Assembly (NCBI RefSeq): GCF_001544875.2
Contig: NZ_FCOA02000009.1
Coordinates: forward strand, 1 to 64,000
DNA length: 64,000 bases
DNA from: Caballeronia hypogeia
GTDB taxonomy: Bacteria > Pseudomonadota > Gammaproteobacteria > Burkholderiales > Burkholderiaceae
Direction of reading: 5' to 3'
In this document: in pieces, positions 39,217-47,812 of the stretch
Layout: each line of letters begins with the position of its first letter
How positions within the stretch are numbered: position 1 is the first letter of the stretch
The notes under the pieces: generated by a model
Told to the model about the DNA's origin: nothing
Databases searched by the model: none
Seen by the model: the letters and a program-made list of their open reading frames with translations, nothing else
Program-made: the position numbers and the translations under genes

Positions 39217-39681
39217 TTACGTTTTCCCCGCTTGACTTTAAAACATGATGCCCAAAATCAAAAATGATTGCTTTAAACAGTAAATAAGCCCGCTTATTAA
39301 AGCTGGAATACCGTAATCGTCTACGACAAAGTGGGTACGACCTTATTATTTTCGTGAATCTTTCAATCTCAGCAACAATCCCGTCCGGTCGGATTACGAA
39401 TGCACGTTCGCTGTGCGCACGCGTGGCAGGCCCAATCGGGCATCCTCTGGTAAACACCTAAGTCAAAATGTGGCTAATGCGTTGTTTCCCCAGTTGACGA
39501 ATTGATGCGATAGTTGAAAAAATCTCGCACTGCAACACACGCGCGAATTGATGATTTCAGGCAGGTGTTTTGACCGGTTTTCCTGTCACTGCCTCGTCAT
39601 CGTAAATGCGTAGGATCCATCCTCGCGCGAATGAGCCGGCGCTGAACGGCAAAATATATAAAACTGAGAGATTTGAAGAAA
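39217..39681. other. AT-rich intergenic region
   Basis: About 460 bases between the phasin promoter and the small HTH gene, with A/T-rich stretches well below the surrounding GC content. One open frame crosses part of it on the minus strand but lacks domain similarity and a ribosome site. I see no gene in it; it may hold promoters for both neighbours. Confidence 0.5.
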
Positions 39682-39966
39682 ATGGGGCGACATTCCCAAA
39701 CCCTTGGCCACCTTGAACGTAGTCACGAAGACAACACCCTGCGCCGCGCCATGGCCGCGCGACTCGACCGGGCCTTGCAGAAGGCCAACATCAGTTCCGC
39801 GAAAGCCGCTGGCTGGCTCGAGGTGAGCGAGCACGACGTGCAGTTCTGGCGGCGCGGCATCACGGTTCCGCCGTTTGCCGCGTTCAACCGTATCGCCAAG
39901 GCGCTGGATATCGATCCGCACTGGCTCTGCACGGGCCAGGCGCAGCACGCGCATCAGCCAAACTGA
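39682..39966 (+). CDS. Small Cro/C1-like helix-turn-helix protein
   Basis: 94 aa. Residues about 25-80 read AARLDRALQKANISSAKAAG, then VSEHDVQFWRRGITVPPFAA and the RIAKALDIDPHWL helix, a layout of XRE/Cro-type repressors. There is no other domain. The start is the ATG after GAAGAAA. It is a single gene between the AT-rich region and the convergent EamA transporter. Confidence 0.65.
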   Translation: MGRHSQTLGHLERSHEDNTLRRAMAARLDRALQKANISSAKAAGWLEVSEHDVQFWRRGITVPPFAAFNRIAKALDIDPHWLCTGQAQHAHQPN

Positions 39967-40024
39967 TCCCGCTGGCGGCGTCTCGCATTGAACTGCGCCG
40001 CCTGCGTCACGTTTTTCCGAACGT

Positions 40025-40966
40025 TCAGACTTTTGCTGCCGATTCCGCCGCCGCGGCCTTGCGTCCATGCAGCAGCATGGTGCCGATGCCGCTCGCCGCG
40101 ATCACGCACATGCCGATGGCCATCCACTGGTCCGGCACCTGGCCGAACAGCAGCCAGCTGAACAGGGCGGCGAACGCGAGCTGTCCGTAAGAGAACGGTG
40201 TGAGAATCGAAAGCGGCGCGCGCCGCAAGGCCTGCAACATGAGGCCGTGGCCGAACGTGGCCATGCTCGCCATGAAGATCACTTGCAGCCAGCTCACCAC
40301 CCGTACTTGGGCGAGCGCCGGCAAGGTTTCGGCCTGATCCATCCAGACCAGCACGCACAGCACCGCCGTCGCGACGAGCGCCGTCAGGAAGTTGGTGGTG
40401 ATGGCGTCGTCGACGCGCGAGAGATGGCTCGACACCACCTGGAAGCACGCGAAGGTCGTCGCCGCGCCGATCGGATACACGACCGTCCAGGTGAACTGGC
40501 TACCACCGGGCCGTACCACCAGCAGCATGCCGATGAAGCCGAGCACGACCATCGCCCATTTGCTGCGCGGCACGTGATCCTTCAGCAGGAGCGCGGCGAG
40601 CAAGGTGGAGATGAGCGGCGCGAGCATGGCAAGCGACGTGGTGACGGGCAACGGCAGATGCCGTAGTCCGGCGAACGTGCATGCGGAATTGGTAAGAAGG
40701 AGCACGGCGCGCACGATCTGCAGCTTGACGCTGCCCGTGCGGAACAGGCCGAACGCGCCGCGCCGCACTTGCCAGACGCCCATCACGACCATCTGAAACA
40801 GATAACGCACCCAGAGCAGTGCGAGCAGAGGGACGGCGGTGCCGATCAGCTTGACGGTGGAATCGCTGGCCGCGAAGGTCGCCGTCGTCAGGATCATGAT
40901 GGCGATTCCAGCTCCGGTGTTATCGGTATCAAACTGGTATCGCGCCTTGCCCTCTAAGGTTGCCAT
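40025..40966 (-). CDS. EamA/DMT-family transporter
   Basis: 313 aa with about ten hydrophobic helices in two repeats: IAIMILTTATFAASDSTVKL starts the first EamA domain, and VYPIGAATTFACFQVVSSHL the second. Conserved PLPVTTSLAMLAPLI and PFSYGQLAFAALFSWLLFG match drug/metabolite transporters of the inner membrane. The substrate cannot be read from sequence. It has no operon partner; the stop lies 58 bases from that of the small HTH gene. Confidence 0.85.
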   Translation of the reverse strand: MATLEGKARYQFDTDNTGAGIAIMILTTATFAASDSTVKLIGTAVPLLALLWVRYLFQMVVMGVWQVRRGAFGLFRTGSVKLQIVRAVLLLTNSACTFAGLRHLPLPVTTSLAMLAPLISTLLAALLLKDHVPRSKWAMVVLGFIGMLLVVRPGGSQFTWTVVYPIGAATTFACFQVVSSHLSRVDDAITTNFLTALVATAVLCVLVWMDQAETLPALAQVRVVSWLQVIFMASMATFGHGLMLQALRRAPLSILTPFSYGQLAFAALFSWLLFGQVPDQWMAIGMCVIAASGIGTMLLHGRKAAAAESAAKV

Positions 40967-41278
40967 CGGGTTCTCGTGGGGTTCGCCGCAGCGCCAACGA
41001 CGCGTCCAGTCAGACTGGATTCGATGGGCCGACGCCCGGCGTTTCTGCTGACGGCATTCAGGAAAGAACGGCTTTTACACCGTTGCTTCAATTCTCCCGG
41101 CATCGCAGGTCGCTGGCAAGGCGACAGTAAAGTTCTTTTCGGACGTGTTGTGCGCGTGTCACTGCCCGACAAAATTAACTAGACGGTTCGTTAAGGGCAG
41201 CGTCGGCACCGCGCGCGGGCGTCTGCGGGGAGTCGGCGTCGGCGTTATCGCGCGTTACGATTGTTTCACCCGCATCCT
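40967..41278. other. Intergenic region, no gene seen
   Basis: Roughly 310 bases between the transporter start and the promoter of the small gene at 41343. Short frames here lack any domain or ribosome site. It should contain the minus-strand promoter of the EamA gene. Confidence 0.45.
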
Positions 41279-41306
41279 TTGCCAACATCAATTTGCCGCC
41301 TACACT
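41279..41306 (+). promoter_or_regulatory. Candidate promoter of the 70-aa protein gene
   Basis: TTGCCA (41279-41284), 16 bases, TACACT (41301-41306); 5 of 6 and 4 of 6 consensus matches. The following TTAAAGTA resembles CTAAAGTA near 42211, upstream of the DUF4431-like gene. Confidence 0.35.
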
Positions 41307-41342
41307 TAAAGTAGTTTCTCAACTGCTTCGAGGGAGGCAACG

Positions 41343-41555
41343 ATGAGAACCAGAACACGCGAAGTCGTACGCATGCTCGCGACCTTCCGGCATTCGGCGC
41401 AGTGCAGCCGTTTGCGCGCGGCTGCGGCGGCGCAGGAGGTGCGCGATCTCGCGAACGAAGAAGCCGACGACGCAGTTCAGGAAGACGACGAGCGCGCGCA
41501 GTCGGGCGGCGACGCGCTCATCGGCCCGCGCAAGCCGCATCCGGGCATGCATTGA
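41343..41555 (+). CDS. Small charged hypothetical protein
   Basis: 70 aa with GGGAGG 7 bases upstream of the ATG and a candidate promoter before it. The first half is Arg/Ala-rich (RMLATFRHSAQCSRLRAAAA), the second acidic (LANEEADDAVQEDDER). No known domain. Probably a cytoplasmic stress-type small protein; it converges on the 147-aa gene with a 12-base gap. Confidence 0.5.
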   Translation: MRTRTREVVRMLATFRHSAQCSRLRAAAAAQEVRDLANEEADDAVQEDDERAQSGGDALIGPRKPHPGMH

Positions 41556-41567
41556 CGCTCGTGCCGG

Positions 41568-42011
41568 TCACATGCCGGACGGATTCCTGAATGGCGAGAA
41601 GCGCCAGTGCCCGCTCGCGTCTTTCACGGCGATAGCACCATGCTCGTGCAGGAGCTCACCGACAGCGAGCGGCTTGATGTCGTCGGTGATGCGGATCACG
41701 AGCAAGGTGCGCTGCGGCGTCGCGTCGTCTGGCGCATGCGGCGCCTTGGGCTCAGGCATGCGTCGCGGCGAAGATTCGCCCGGCACGAAGCGATTGCGCG
41801 CACCGATCACACCCTGATGCTCGCCATGCGCGACATACTCGGCTTCGTCTTCGTCGTGCGTGGGCGGCAGCAATGCGTCGATATCGACTTCGCCGCGTCC
41901 GGCCCGGTAAAGGTGCGCATCGTCGCGTCGCAAGCCGGCGAGCTGCAATGCGCGAAGCGCTTCGTGTCCGTCCCGATAGGAACCGAACACTCCAACTATC
42001 ACCTGATTCAT
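41568..42011 (-). CDS. Hypothetical protein with stress-protein-like N-terminus
   Basis: 147 aa. It starts MNQVIVGVFGSYRDGHEALR then LQLAGLRRDDAHLY, which resembles the alpha/beta repeat of general-stress proteins that modulate or bind small partners. The middle is polar and Pro-rich; the end is TLLVIRITDDIKPLAVGELL then HGAIAVKD, which may be a second ferredoxin-like half. No enzymatic motif. The upstream GGGGGCGACG is a fair ribosome site. Confidence 0.6.
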   Translation of the reverse strand: MNQVIVGVFGSYRDGHEALRALQLAGLRRDDAHLYRAGRGEVDIDALLPPTHDEDEAEYVAHGEHQGVIGARNRFVPGESSPRRMPEPKAPHAPDDATPQRTLLVIRITDDIKPLAVGELLHEHGAIAVKDASGHWRFSPFRNPSGM

Positions 42012-42273
42012 CGTCGCCCCCTCTGTCGGTCCGCCTCGACGGCATGCCGAGCAACAGATGTCTTCGTGCGCGGCCGCGGATCGAGCGCCGCGCTGTTGTA
42101 ATCGTCAGATGAACTGGGAGCAACGGCCGTTCCCGCATGATTGTTTGGAAAGCGGGCAGCGCGTTTCACCGACAAAGCCGGCGCGGTTGCGACCCCATCC
42201 GCTATCACCTAAAGTACCTGAGCTTCTTTTCACGAAACCGCGCGTCACGCGACGCGCCCTTCGCGGGGTTCGA

Positions 42274-42648
42274 ATGATGCGCAAAGCCTGTGCTTGGCTG
42301 TTCCTGCTGGTGGCAGGGGCGGCCACCGCTGCGCCCTGCTACAACGATGGCGACGTCGTCACGCTCGAAGGCACGGCCGCTCGACAAGCGCCACACGAGG
42401 GCGATGTCTCCGCGAAGACGGCCTGGGTGCTGACTTTGTCGAGCCCGGTCTGCGTGCTGAGCGCGAGCGCAGGGCAGAGCGGGCGACAGCAGTCGAATGT
42501 GTCGGCGGTGCAGATCATCGACGCCACGCCGACCGAGAATGCGCGCATCCAGTTGACCGGCAAGCTCGTCACCGGCAACGTAAGCGGCTACTACGCGGTG
42601 CCGACCGCGATCTGGGTGCTCAAGGAACGGGTGCTCTCGCGGCAATAG
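42274..42648 (+). CDS. Secreted DUF4431-like protein
   Basis: 124 aa. Signal peptide MMRKACAWLFLLVAGAATAA, then CYNDGDVVTLEGTAARQAPH. The rest is a predicted small beta-barrel with VLTLSSPVCVLSA, VQIIDATPTENARIQLTGKL and YYAVPTAIWVL, the pattern of DUF4431 proteins. Likely periplasmic. Function unknown. It lies alone, convergent with the 57-aa gene. Confidence 0.62.
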   Translation: MMRKACAWLFLLVAGAATAAPCYNDGDVVTLEGTAARQAPHEGDVSAKTAWVLTLSSPVCVLSASAGQSGRQQSNVSAVQIIDATPTENARIQLTGKLVTGNVSGYYAVPTAIWVLKERVLSRQ

Positions 42649-42707
42649 CATGCCGCCCGCATGCCGCGGCTGCGGGGGCGTCGCGAATGGATCGGCGAAC
42701 CAATCGC

Positions 42708-42881
42708 TCAGGCCGCTTTCGCGCGCGCCTCGCAACGCCAGTATTCGGCGACGACGAAATGCAGCGGCTGATGTTCGAGCTTGTGCTCTTCGGCGAAACG
42801 CAGAATCGCGTCGAGTTGTTTGCCGGTGCAGCCGAATGCTGCACGGCGCGGCGCCGTCTGGTTTTTCTTGTGCTTGTTCAT
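42708..42881 (-). CDS. Small hypothetical protein
   Basis: 57 aa with AAAGGAT 8 bases before the ATG. The basic start (MNKHKKNQTAPRRAAFGC) is followed by an amphipathic helix (GKQLDAILRFAEEHKLEH) and HFVVAEYWRCEARAKAA. The composition looks like a real small protein, not a chance frame. Family not recognised. Confidence 0.5.
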   Translation of the reverse strand: MNKHKKNQTAPRRAAFGCTGKQLDAILRFAEEHKLEHQPLHFVVAEYWRCEARAKAA

Positions 42882-43109
42882 GGCAATCCTTTTTCCAGGA
42901 CCTTCCCCGACAGGGCAGCATCGTGTGCGCGCTGCCTGCTGCTTCTGCATTAAGCCGTAGCCGCGCGGCCGCGACCGGGCGTTAGCGCACATAGCCGTCG
43001 ATACGCTTTCGTTTGCGCGACTCCGCGCACTGGAATAAAGCCGTTGCCGGCATCGTTTTGCAGTCATGGAACCCGCGCCGATAGCCAAGCGCGGGTCGAG
43101 GAGAAGCCT

Positions 43110-43400
43110 GTGAGCGCCGATCGGCACGCGCAAGAGGAACTCGCGCACATCGGGCGGATGATCGCGGAACTGCAGCGCCTCGCGACGAGCGGATGCGGCC
43201 CGCAGACGCGTCATGCCGTCATGCGGCCCGAGTACTGGCAGCGGCGCATCGATGCGTTGATGGAGACATCGACAGACGAGCCCTCGCGGCGCGATGCAGC
43301 CTTGCTGCGCGAGCGTCTCGCGGACGTATTCACGGGCGCGCCGGAACGAAGCACGGGGAGCGCGTGGGAGCCTGCGCGGGAGACTGGCGGCAGAAAATGA
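43110..43400 (+). CDS. Hypothetical helical protein
   Basis: 96 aa from a GTG preceded by GAGGAG. The sequence is helical and charged: HAQEELAHIGRMIAELQRLA, then VMRPEYWQRRIDALM and AALLRERLADVFTG. No signal, membrane segment or known domain. It sits between small stress-type genes and converges on the S1C protease gene. Confidence 0.5.
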   Translation: MSADRHAQEELAHIGRMIAELQRLATSGCGPQTRHAVMRPEYWQRRIDALMETSTDEPSRRDAALLRERLADVFTGAPERSTGSAWEPARETGGRK

Positions 43401-43463
43401 GGCGAAGCGGTGAACGTGGCGAGAGCGGCGGCGCGGGCGCGACACGCAGGCGCCGCCGCGACG

Positions 43464-44492
43464 TCATCCGGTTTGCTCGACGGGCGTTACTTCGAGATCG
43501 AGCTTCTGCGTGCCGCGCAGCACCGCGATCTTCACCGCACGGTCGATGCGCGATGCATCCAGCGTGCGCTGCAGGCCATCCACGCTGTCGACGGTAATGT
43601 CATCCACGGCGACGATGCGATCGCCCGTTCTCAGCCCGCCGATTGCCGCCGGACTGTCCTTCACGATCTCCATCACATGCACGCCGCTCGCCGCCGCGAG
43701 CCCGAAGAAGCGCTGCACGCGCCGCGAGATCGGCGTGGTCGTGCCCGCGACGCCGATATACGCGCGCCGCACGCGGCCGTACGCGAAGATCTGCATGATG
43801 ACCCACTTCGCGGTATCGATCGCGGTGGCGAACGAGATGGCTTGCGCGCCCGCGATGATCGCCGTGTTGACGCCGATCACCTGTCCCGCCGAATTGATGA
43901 GCGGACCGCCGGAATTGCCGGGGTTGAGCGCGGCGTCGGTCTGAATCACGTCGTAGATCATGCGGCCGGCGGTGGAGCGCAGCGAACGCCCGAGCGCGGA
44001 CACGACGCCCGTGGTGACGGTCTGGGCGAGTCCGAGCGGATTGCCCACGGCAATGGCGATCTGCCCGACGCGCAGGCTGCCCGATTCGCCCAGTTCCACA
44101 TGCGGCAGCGGCTCCGGCGAGCCGATGCGCAGCACCGCGAGATCGCTCGCGGGGTCGTCGCCGACGAGGTCCGCGTCGAAACGCGCGCCATCCGCGAGCG
44201 TGACGACGATATGCGTCGCGCCGTGCACGACGTGACTATTGGTCAGCAGATAGCCATCCGGCGTGAAGATGAATCCCGAGCCCGTGCCGCCGACATTGCG
44301 GCGCGCGCCGCGCTGATCGGCGAGCTGGCGCTCGACGGAGATGAACACCACTGCTTGCTGCACGCGCTCGAGCGCGCCGATGACCGTGCGCGAATAAGCG
44401 TCGAGCAGCGCGGAATCGTCGAGCGGGGCGGATTGCGCGGCGTCCTGCGCGCCGCGCGCAAGGTCGTCGATGAATTGAGGCCGGCTTCCCAT
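43464..44492 (-). CDS. S1C-family (HtrA-like) trypsin-like protease with PDZ domain
   Basis: 342 aa. The catalytic triad is His87 (LLTNSHVVHG), Asp117 (ASDLAVL) and Ser194 (NPGNSGGPL). One C-terminal PDZ domain spans about residues 245-335 (VRRAYIGVAG, then GLRTGDRIVAVDDI). There is no N-terminal signal or transmembrane segment, unlike DegP or DegS, so it may act in the cytoplasm; an upstream start was not found. HtrA proteases degrade misfolded proteins. It is downstream of the Ap4A phosphorylase on the same strand, 54 bases away. Confidence 0.85.
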   Translation of the reverse strand: MGSRPQFIDDLARGAQDAAQSAPLDDSALLDAYSRTVIGALERVQQAVVFISVERQLADQRGARRNVGGTGSGFIFTPDGYLLTNSHVVHGATHIVVTLADGARFDADLVGDDPASDLAVLRIGSPEPLPHVELGESGSLRVGQIAIAVGNPLGLAQTVTTGVVSALGRSLRSTAGRMIYDVIQTDAALNPGNSGGPLINSAGQVIGVNTAIIAGAQAISFATAIDTAKWVIMQIFAYGRVRRAYIGVAGTTTPISRRVQRFFGLAAASGVHVMEIVKDSPAAIGGLRTGDRIVAVDDITVDSVDGLQRTLDASRIDRAVKIAVLRGTQKLDLEVTPVEQTG

Positions 44493-44546
44493 GTGCGTTG
44501 AACTCCCGATGTCTGGATGCCGACATGCGGGCCTGCCGCGCGGATT

Positions 44547-45422
44547 TCAAGAGATAGTTGCATCTGCAAGCAGTTTCATCGGCCCGAGTGTTTCGAGGAT
44601 GCGGCGTTGCGCGTCGTCGCGCACGAACAGCGAGCCCGCGAAGCCGAGCGCATTCAGCGCGATGCCTTCGACATGCGACACGCCGCGCGGCGCCGCGAGC
44701 ATCCAGCGACGCGTGACGAGCAGGTTATACGGCGCGCTTTGATGCATGACGCCCGCGACGTCGAGCGGCTGCACGCCGATTGCGTCCAGCAACTGCAGAT
44801 AGGTCGCGTGGGCGTGCGCGGGATCGTCATCGTCGAGCCATGCGGCGGCGTGCGTGAAAGCGAGCTGCGGCGCGCGAAAGACGCCGTCGGCGCGAGCATG
44901 TTCGATGGCAGGCTCGATGGACAGCGCGTGTCCGTCCAGCGGCAACGGCACCATCTGCAGATGCTTGTGCGGCTGGCTCGATCCGGCAATGGCGCCGCCG
45001 TTGTAGAAGCCGAGAGCATCGAAACGATCGAGGCATGCGAAGAGCGCGGCGAAGTCGTCCGCATGGATGAGCGACTCTTGCGGCTCGAAATCCGTGGTCA
45101 CGATGAGCAGATGATTTGCTAGCACGTTGAACTTGTTGAGCAACAGGAAGTGCCGCGCGCCGATATCGCCGACACGCAGGGACGCTTCGCACGGCGAGAA
45201 CGGATCACGCCACGCGCTCGCGGCGTCGGCGGTGGCCTTGGCTGCGACCTTCGACGCCTCTTCCTTGCGTGCGAGATTGGCCGCCTGCCGCACGAGAAAG
45301 CGCACGCCGCCGTCCTCGATCACGCTTCGCACGGTATCGAAGGAACGCAGCGCTCCGCACGCGAGCGCGCTTTCGGTTCGCGTGACGACGTCGTCCCACG
45401 AAGGGGCATTGATTCGCGCCAT
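44547..45422 (-). CDS. Ap4A phosphorylase (ATP adenylyltransferase) family protein
   Basis: 291 aa. The HIT-like active site is SSQPHKHLQMVPL with His152, His154 and Gln156. The family-wide FLLLNKFNVLANHLLIVT and the C-terminal NLLVTRRWMLAAPR motif are present. The enzyme splits diadenosine tetraphosphate with phosphate, giving ADP and ATP; Ap4A rises in heat and oxidative stress. It is a full-length cytoplasmic protein. It lies upstream of the S1C protease on the same strand, a stress-related pairing that is inferred. Confidence 0.83.
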   Translation of the reverse strand: MARINAPSWDDVVTRTESALACGALRSFDTVRSVIEDGGVRFLVRQAANLARKEEASKVAAKATADAASAWRDPFSPCEASLRVGDIGARHFLLLNKFNVLANHLLIVTTDFEPQESLIHADDFAALFACLDRFDALGFYNGGAIAGSSQPHKHLQMVPLPLDGHALSIEPAIEHARADGVFRAPQLAFTHAAAWLDDDDPAHAHATYLQLLDAIGVQPLDVAGVMHQSAPYNLLVTRRWMLAAPRGVSHVEGIALNALGFAGSLFVRDDAQRRILETLGPMKLLADATIS

Positions 45423-45607
45423 GCTTCTCCCTGCTGGATTCGTTCAAGAAGTTTCGACGATGCCATGTGCCGCACATCGTCGCACAAGGCTGCGCAGCGC
45501 GCGTGCCCGCACGTTGTTCGGCAAACGTAAGGCGCAGGAGGCGAGGCCGGGCGTTCCTGTGCGTGTCGTCTATAGTGGATTCATGAGACGGAGTGCGGAG
45601 GCGCGAG

Positions 45608-46117
45608 ATGAGGCGCATCTATTTTCTGCTGCCGAGCGTGGCTAGCGCGAAGAGCATCATCGACGAGTTGTTGCTGAAGCGGATCGAATGGCGGCATATC
45701 CATGTGCTCGCGCGGCCTCATGAGCCGCTGGCGGACTTGCCGGAAGCGACGCTGGTACAGCGCACCGACCTTTTGCCGGCGCTCGCGCGCGGCACGGCTG
45801 CGGGCGGCGTGACGGGCGCGCTGGCGGGGCTCGTGGCGATGGCGTTTCCGCCTGCCGGATTGACAATCGCGGGTGGGGCTGTCGTGTGCATGACGCTGGC
45901 GAGCATGGGCTTCGGCGCATGGGCCGCGACGATGATCGGCGTGGGCATTCCCAATACGCGCTTGCGGCGCTTCGAACACGCCATAGAAGATGGCGAGTTG
46001 CTGATGATGGTCGACGTGCCGAAGGATCGCGTCGAGGAGATCGAGGCGCTGGTGAAGAGTCACCATCCGGAGGCCGATGTGGAAGGCGCCGATCCCACGA
46101 TTCCGGCGTTTCCTTGA
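45608..46117 (+). CDS. DUF1269-type membrane-associated protein
   Basis: 169 aa. The start MRRIYFLLPSVASAKSIIDE suits the family, with GGAG 9 bases upstream (a GTG at 45593 is less likely). A Gly/Ala-rich hydrophobic hairpin at about residues 65-115 (GGVTGALAGLVAMAFPPAGL, then MGFGAWAATMIG) would insert in the membrane. Flanking regions are alpha/beta (LMMVDVPKDRVEEIEALV). Function unknown. Confidence 0.7.
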   Translation: MRRIYFLLPSVASAKSIIDELLLKRIEWRHIHVLARPHEPLADLPEATLVQRTDLLPALARGTAAGGVTGALAGLVAMAFPPAGLTIAGGAVVCMTLASMGFGAWAATMIGVGIPNTRLRRFEHAIEDGELLMMVDVPKDRVEEIEALVKSHHPEADVEGADPTIPAFP

Positions 46118-46247
46118 TGCGTTCTCGCAGATGCCAAAGCCGAGTCATTCTGATGCGCTAAGATCACACCCCGGGACACCGGTCGACCCATAAAACGACA
46201 ACAAGAAAAACCTGACGACCGTTCAGAAACCGAGGAAGAAAAACCCG

Positions 46248-47012
46248 ATGCGCCGTGTGGTCTTCAATCAAAAAGGTGGAGTAGGGAAATCCACCATCGT
46301 CTGTAATCTCGCCGCGATCAGCGCCTCCCGCGGCCTGCGGACGCTCGTCATCGACCTCGATCCGCAAGGCAACGCGAGCCAGTATCTGCTCGGCGCCGAA
46401 GCCCGCGACGCCCAGCCCAATCTCGCGAGTTTCTTCGAGTCCGCGCTGAGCTACAGCTTTCGCGAGCCCGCATTCGAGTCGTTCATTCATGCCACGCCGT
46501 TCGAGAATCTCGACATCGTGCCTTCGAGTCCGAATCTCGAAGCGCTGCAGAGCAAGCTCGAATCGCGCTACAAGATCTACAAGCTGCGCGATGCGCTGAA
46601 AAATCTCGACCAGTACGATGCCGTCTATATCGACACGCCGCCTGCGCTCAACTTCTTCACGCGCTCGGCGCTGATCGCGGTCGAGCGCTGCCTGATTCCC
46701 TTCGATTGCGACGACTTCTCGCGCCGCGCGCTCTATTCCGTGCTCGACAACGTGCAGGAAATCCGTCACGACCACAATCCGGACCTGAGCGTGGAAGGCA
46801 TCGTCATCAATCAGTTTCAGCCGCGCGCGAGCCTGCCGCAGCAACTCGTCGACGAACTGCGCAGTGAAGATCTGCCCGTGCTCAATTCGCATCTGTCGCT
46901 CTCGGTGAAGATTCGCGAAAGCCATCAGCACGCGCGCCCGATGATCTATCTCGAACCGCGTCACAAGCTCGCGCAGGAATACATGGCGCTGCACGAGGAA
47001 TTGAACGGCTGA
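46248..47012 (+). CDS. Orphan ParA-family ATPase
   Basis: 254 aa. Deviant Walker A NQKGGVGKST at residues 7-16; switch region LVIDLDPQGNASQYL; Walker B VYIDTPPALNFFT. It dimerises on ATP and binds DNA in related proteins. No parB, parS-like repeats or replication gene is nearby, so it is not a partition cassette. It may place a protein cargo or be a chromosomal orphan. The 236-base distance to the next known regulator gives no functional hint. Confidence 0.82.
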   Translation: MRRVVFNQKGGVGKSTIVCNLAAISASRGLRTLVIDLDPQGNASQYLLGAEARDAQPNLASFFESALSYSFREPAFESFIHATPFENLDIVPSSPNLEALQSKLESRYKIYKLRDALKNLDQYDAVYIDTPPALNFFTRSALIAVERCLIPFDCDDFSRRALYSVLDNVQEIRHDHNPDLSVEGIVINQFQPRASLPQQLVDELRSEDLPVLNSHLSLSVKIRESHQHARPMIYLEPRHKLAQEYMALHEELNG

Positions 47013-47028
47013 CGCGCCGCGTCTCGCC

Positions 47029-47712
47029 ATGCCGGTCACGTCGAAGGTTGTCATCGCCATCATCGTCGAAGCCGCGCTGTTCGTCGTGCTGCTGTTCGGC
47101 GCTGCAGGCACGCTCGAATGGGGCGCGGGCTGGGCATGGATGGTCCTGATGTTCGGCGGCGGCGGCGTGGTCACCCTGCTGCTCGCGCGAAACGATCCGG
47201 CATTGCTCGCCGAACGCATGCGCTCTCCGATGCAGCCGGACCAGCCCTTGTGGGACAAGGTCTTTCTCGTCGTGATGGGCGTGCTGTGGTGCGCGTGGCT
47301 CGTGCTGATGGGCCTGGACGCCGTGCGCTTTCGCTGGTCCGCCATGCCGCTGTGGCTCGCCTCGGTCGGCGCCGCGCTCGTCGCCGTGTCGTTCTGGCTG
47401 GTCGCGCGCGTGTTTCTCGAGAACACCTTTCTCGCGCCCGTCGTGAAGATTCAGACGGAGCGCGGGCATCGCGTCATATCGAGCGGGCCGTACGCGGTCG
47501 TGCGCCATCCGCTGTATGCCGCCGCGGCCATCATGATTCCCGCGAGCGCGCTCGTGCTCGGCTCGTGGTGGGGGCTCGCGTTCAGCGTGCTGCTGCTCGC
47601 GGGCCTGGTCTGGCGCACGATCATGGAAGAGCGCGAACTCGTCGCGCATCTCGAAGGCTATGCGCAATACACCGGGCGCGTGCGTTATCGGCTAGTGCCG
47701 TTCGTCTGGTAA
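47029..47712 (+). CDS. Isoprenylcysteine carboxyl methyltransferase family membrane protein
   Basis: 227 aa with about five membrane helices (VVIAIIVEAALFVVLLFGAA first). The SAM-binding C-terminal motif is HRVISSGPYAVVRHPLYAAA with RHPLY, then EERELVAHLEGYAQY. The ICMT/PEMT-type family methylates lipids or prenyl cysteines; bacterial substrates are mostly unknown. It starts 16 bases after parA and is likely co-transcribed, though no functional link is known. Confidence 0.78.
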   Translation: MPVTSKVVIAIIVEAALFVVLLFGAAGTLEWGAGWAWMVLMFGGGGVVTLLLARNDPALLAERMRSPMQPDQPLWDKVFLVVMGVLWCAWLVLMGLDAVRFRWSAMPLWLASVGAALVAVSFWLVARVFLENTFLAPVVKIQTERGHRVISSGPYAVVRHPLYAAAAIMIPASALVLGSWWGLAFSVLLLAGLVWRTIMEERELVAHLEGYAQYTGRVRYRLVPFVW

Positions 47713-47812
47713 GCGCTTCGCGCGAAAACCTCGGGAATAAACCGGCTTCGCGGACGTTCATGCAGGAGACAGGCGCATTCCGTCGCGCCTCACTTCCTGC
47801 CGGATACCGCAT

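Noticed and set aside
39119..39457. 112-codon minus-strand frame in the AT-rich region
   Set aside because: No recognisable domain or ribosome site, and it overlaps the phasin promoter and start.
46118..46247. Possible parS or promoter repeats before parA
   Set aside because: No palindromic parS-like motif found; only an ordinary spacer.
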